Part shown: one piece after another, positions 61,777 through 64,000 of the stretch
How positions within the stretch are numbered: the first letter of the stretch is position 1
How the letters are laid out: the number at the start of each line of letters is the position of its first letter
Source of the DNA: Betaproteobacteria bacterium
GTDB taxonomy: Bacteria; Pseudomonadota; Gammaproteobacteria; Burkholderiales; SG8-41
Direction of reading: 5' to 3'
Assembly: GCA_028291945.1 (NCBI GenBank)
Contig: JAQGNH010000077.1
Location: forward strand, 51,694-115,693
DNA length: 64,000 nucleotides
Made by a program: the position numbers and the translations under genes
Notes under the pieces: generated by a model
The model's input: only the letters and a program-made list of their open reading frames with translations
Told to the model about the DNA's origin: nothing
Databases searched by the model: none

Positions 61777-62853
61777 TCACTTGCCTCTAGCTTTCAATCC
61801 CAACAGCTTCGCCGCATTCCCTCCAAGGATCGCTTCCTTCTCGGAGCGCGTGAGCGATTTAGTGCCGTTAACGAATTTGACCGGCTTGTAGTACCCCATG
61901 TCATACGGGTAGTCAGTCCCGATGACCACGTGGTCTGCGCCCCAGAGATTCACGAGGTGCTCGAGCTGCTTCTGGTCGAACACCATCGTGTCGTAATAGA
62001 TCTTCTTCATGTAATAGGACGGCGGGCGTTTGATGTGATCGTGGCACTCGGGTCGTACTTTGTAGGCGTGGTCCATGCGTGCCGGATAGTGGCCCATGTA
62101 GCCCCCGCCGTGCGCGACCACAATCTTGAGGCGCGGATGACGCTCAAGCACACCGCCGAAAACGATGTGAGCAAGCGCGACTGTCGTGTCGAGCGGGTTG
62201 CCGATGACGTTGGTGAGAAAGTGCTGAGTCAGGCGCCGTGTATCGGTGAAGCCGATCGGGTGCAGAAAAATAAGCGCATTGAGCGCTTCAGCCTTCGCGA
62301 AGAAGGGCTCGTAGCGGTTGTCCGCGAGCTCGACGCCGCCGACGTTCGTGCCGAGCTCCATCCCGCGAAAGCCGAGCTTCTTGATGCAGTATTCGAGCTC
62401 GGCAACGGCAAGCGCAGGCTCCTGCATCGGTGCTGTCCCCAGTGCAGCGAAGCGGTCCGGATTGGAACCTGAGATTTCAGCAAGGCGCTCGTTGATCGAG
62501 CGCGATGTCTGACGGCCGAGCTCGGGGTCTATTGCATAGTAATACTGCAGCGGCGAGGTCGAGATCGCCTGCACGTCGATCCCCATCGTGTCCATGTCGG
62601 CGAGGCGCTGCTCGATGGACGTCAGTTTGCGATCGAGCTGCGCGCGAAGCTTCTGCTGATGCTCCATCGTGCGCTGATTTCCATAGCGCGCCAGTGGATC
62701 AGCCTGCTTCTCCGGTTTGGCGATGTCGTCCGCCGCCGGTGTGTGCACGTGGCAATGCAGATCGACCGTAACGGTTTTGTTTTTGCGCTTGATCGTTTTA
62801 CGCGCTGCGCTGCGTTGCGCCGCGCAGGTGCGCGGCTCACATGTAAATAGCAT
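61777..62853 (-). CDS. Amidohydrolase-2 family metal-dependent hydrolase/decarboxylase (ACMSD-like)
   Basis: About 358 aa from ATG 62853; the first 25 residues are basic and probably not conserved. TIM-barrel amidohydrolase with the strand-1 HxH in VDLHCHVHTP, a His in FLHPIGFTD, a His near VVAHGGGYMGHYPARMDHA and the late Asp in IGTDYPYDMGYY. This fits the ACMSD / gamma-resorcylate decarboxylase group that decarboxylates aromatic or semialdehyde acids using zinc. Convergent with the last Bug gene (four bases between the stops) and divergent from a second amidohydrolase, 158 bases away. Confidence 0.9.
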   Translation of the reverse strand: MLFTCEPRTCAAQRSAARKTIKRKNKTVTVDLHCHVHTPAADDIAKPEKQADPLARYGNQRTMEHQQKLRAQLDRKLTSIEQRLADMDTMGIDVQAISTSPLQYYYAIDPELGRQTSRSINERLAEISGSNPDRFAALGTAPMQEPALAVAELEYCIKKLGFRGMELGTNVGGVELADNRYEPFFAKAEALNALIFLHPIGFTDTRRLTQHFLTNVIGNPLDTTVALAHIVFGGVLERHPRLKIVVAHGGGYMGHYPARMDHAYKVRPECHDHIKRPPSYYMKKIYYDTMVFDQKQLEHLVNLWGADHVVIGTDYPYDMGYYKPVKFVNGTKSLTRSEKEAILGGNAAKLLGLKARGK

Positions 62854-63011
62854 GTTTCCTCCTGTATTCCTGCAAGCTCGATCTTAGCAACAAACGTATG
62901 TCAACCCTCGTGCGCGGGAATGATGCGGTAGGTTAGACGCTTCAGGACACGTGCGTGTATGCTCACCGGCGTTTCACCGTTAGCCATTCAATCAAGACGA
63001 TGGAGGAGTGG

Positions 63012-64000
63012 ATGATCACCGGCACCGAGCTCACAAATCATGCGGCGGGTGCGATGCCTCCGCTGCTATACGCTGGCTGCAATGTCAGGGATGCAGCCGC
63101 GGAGTCCGTGCATCTTGCTGCAGGCACCACCGGCACGCCAGCGTCGGCTAAACCCACAACCCGGCGTCGAGAAGTGTCGGTGAACGGACGACGTGTGAAG
63201 ACGATCGACGTCCACGCTCATTGCCTTATACCCAGATCTCTGGAGTTGCTGGGTATGAAACTCGACGAGCAGCGCGGGCCCGGCATCGGAGAGGTCGGCG
63301 CGCGGCGTATTGCTGAAATGGACGAGCAGGGCATCGACATCGAGGCCCTCAGCATCAATCCTCACTGGTACAAAGCCGATCGCGATCGCGCTGCCGAAGT
63401 GGTAAGAATCAATAACGAGACGCTCGCGGAATATTGTGCGACCTATCCTGAGCGCATCGTCGCTTTTGCATCCGTCGCCCTGCAGTTCCCCGAGCTCGCT
63501 GCCGAGCAACTCGAGCATGCGGTAAAGAAGCTGGGATTGCGTGGCGCTGCGGTCGGCGCGAGCTGTGCAGGAGACGACTTTTCGGACCCGAAGTTTCACC
63601 CCTTCTGGAAAAAGTGCGAGGACCTCGGAGTGCTCGTATTTATTCATCCACAGAGCACGCCCGAGCTCAACAAACGCTTCAAAGGCAACGGCTGGTTATC
63701 CAACACGATTGGCAATCCGCTCGATACCACGATTTGCCTCTCGCATCTGATCTTCGAAGGCACGCTCGATCGTTTTCCGCGGCTCAAGATCTGCTCGGCG
63801 CACGGCGGCGGGTTTTTGCCTTCGTATGCTCCGCGTTCGGACAACGCCTGCCGCGTCGGCCCCGACCAATGCAACCCGAACATCAAGCTCAAGAAGAAGC
63901 CGACGGAGTACCTGCGGGACATGTACTTCGACACGCTCGTATTCACCTCCGAAGCGCTGCGGCACCTCGCGGCTGAAGTCGGTACGAGCCAGCTCGTGAT
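63012..64000 (+). CDS. Amidohydrolase-2 family metal-dependent hydrolase (3'-truncated by window edge)
   Basis: The frame is open from ATG 63012, preceded by GGAGGAG, to the window end, 329 codons so far. After a variable N-terminus of about 60 residues comes VKTIDVHAHCLIP with His68-x-His70, then EMDEQGIDIEALSINPHWY, VFIHPQSTPELNKRF, GNPLDTTICLSHLIFEGTLD, then RFPRLKICSAHGGGFLPSYA and RDMYFDTLVFTSEALRHLA, all matching ACMSD-like decarboxylases or hydrolases. It is related to, but clearly distinct from, the neighbour at 61777-62853. The unseen part should hold the late Asp metal ligand. An early frame start at GTG near 63172 is possible. Confidence 0.88.
   Translation, partial: MITGTELTNHAAGAMPPLLYAGCNVRDAAAESVHLAAGTTGTPASAKPTTRRREVSVNGRRVKTIDVHAHCLIPRSLELLGMKLDEQRGPGIGEVGARRIAEMDEQGIDIEALSINPHWYKADRDRAAEVVRINNETLAEYCATYPERIVAFASVALQFPELAAEQLEHAVKKLGLRGAAVGASCAGDDFSDPKFHPFWKKCEDLGVLVFIHPQSTPELNKRFKGNGWLSNTIGNPLDTTICLSHLIFEGTLDRFPRLKICSAHGGGFLPSYAPRSDNACRVGPDQCNPNIKLKKKPTEYLRDMYFDTLVFTSEALRHLAAEVGTSQLV

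Noticed and set aside
1..64000. CRISPR arrays, insertion sequences, prophage, tRNA or rRNA genes
   Set aside because: No spaced identical repeats, transposase or integrase proteins, or cloverleaf-like sequences were noticed on reading; a tRNAscan and IS search would settle this.

Overview
The window is GC-rich, densely coded chromosomal DNA. It looks like a betaproteobacterium, most likely a Burkholderiales-type heterotroph. The evidence is pssA, apaG, a YaiI-family gene, SelO and RecQ of proteobacterial type, and above all nine separate genes for Bug/TctC-type periplasmic binding proteins, an expansion typical of Bordetella, Cupriavidus and Variovorax relatives. Species assignment is inference. 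I saw no rRNA, tRNA, CRISPR array, insertion sequence, phage gene or plasmid replication gene.

Layout. 0-8.6 kb: the 3' part of a family III CoA-transferase, a flavodoxin-fold oxidoreductase, a MetE-like protein translationally coupled to a PAS-GAF hybrid histidine kinase, a TonB-like membrane protein, a two-repeat unknown protein, pssA and an exported SRPBCC protein. 8.7-16.4 kb: a dioxygenase-lactonase-Bug operon, an AI-2E-family permease, a hydrolase pseudogene, another Bug gene, and a flavin-monooxygenase-like protein followed by a zinc-ribbon M50-like membrane protease. 16.7-29.4 kb: a GGDEF-EAL protein, a trehalose-synthase-like GH13 enzyme, SelO, three Bug genes, a Crp/Fnr regulator divergent from a 27-codon ORF, two YegP-like mini-proteins, a small basic exported protein, and a receiver-HPt protein that lacks the phospho-acceptor Asp. 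29.5-36.7 kb: recQ, then a large heme-type hybrid kinase followed directly by a REC-PAS-GGDEF-EAL protein. 36.7-46.4 kb: a luciferase-like monooxygenase, quinone reductase, YaiI, a BaiN-type flavoprotein, a Bug gene, dCTP deaminase, ApaG, a patatin and a Tat-exported amine oxidase. 46.5-64 kb: three paralogous alpha/beta hydrolases mixed with a Gfo/Idh/MocA dehydrogenase, a TIM-barrel isomerase, a thermonuclease, PfkA, a coiled-coil protein coupled to a REC-EAL protein, three Bug genes, a TPP enzyme and two divergent amidohydrolases.

Two themes dominate. The first is capture and breakdown of organic acids or aromatic-derived compounds: Bug receptors sit beside dioxygenase, lactonase, CoA-transferase, TPP-enzyme, amidohydrolase and hydrolase genes, but no TctA/TctB membrane subunits are present. 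The second is phosphorelay and c-di-GMP signalling: two hybrid kinases, one degenerate receiver-HPt protein, two GGDEF-EAL proteins and one REC-EAL protein. The least explained locus is a 27-codon ORF at 23995-24078. It has a Shine-Dalgarno sequence complementary to the 16S rRNA tail over about 15 bases, its own terminator-like hairpin, and a divergent Crp/Fnr regulator. A degenerate octamer repeat (GTGACGAA type) also recurs just after several genes between 47 and 56 kb.
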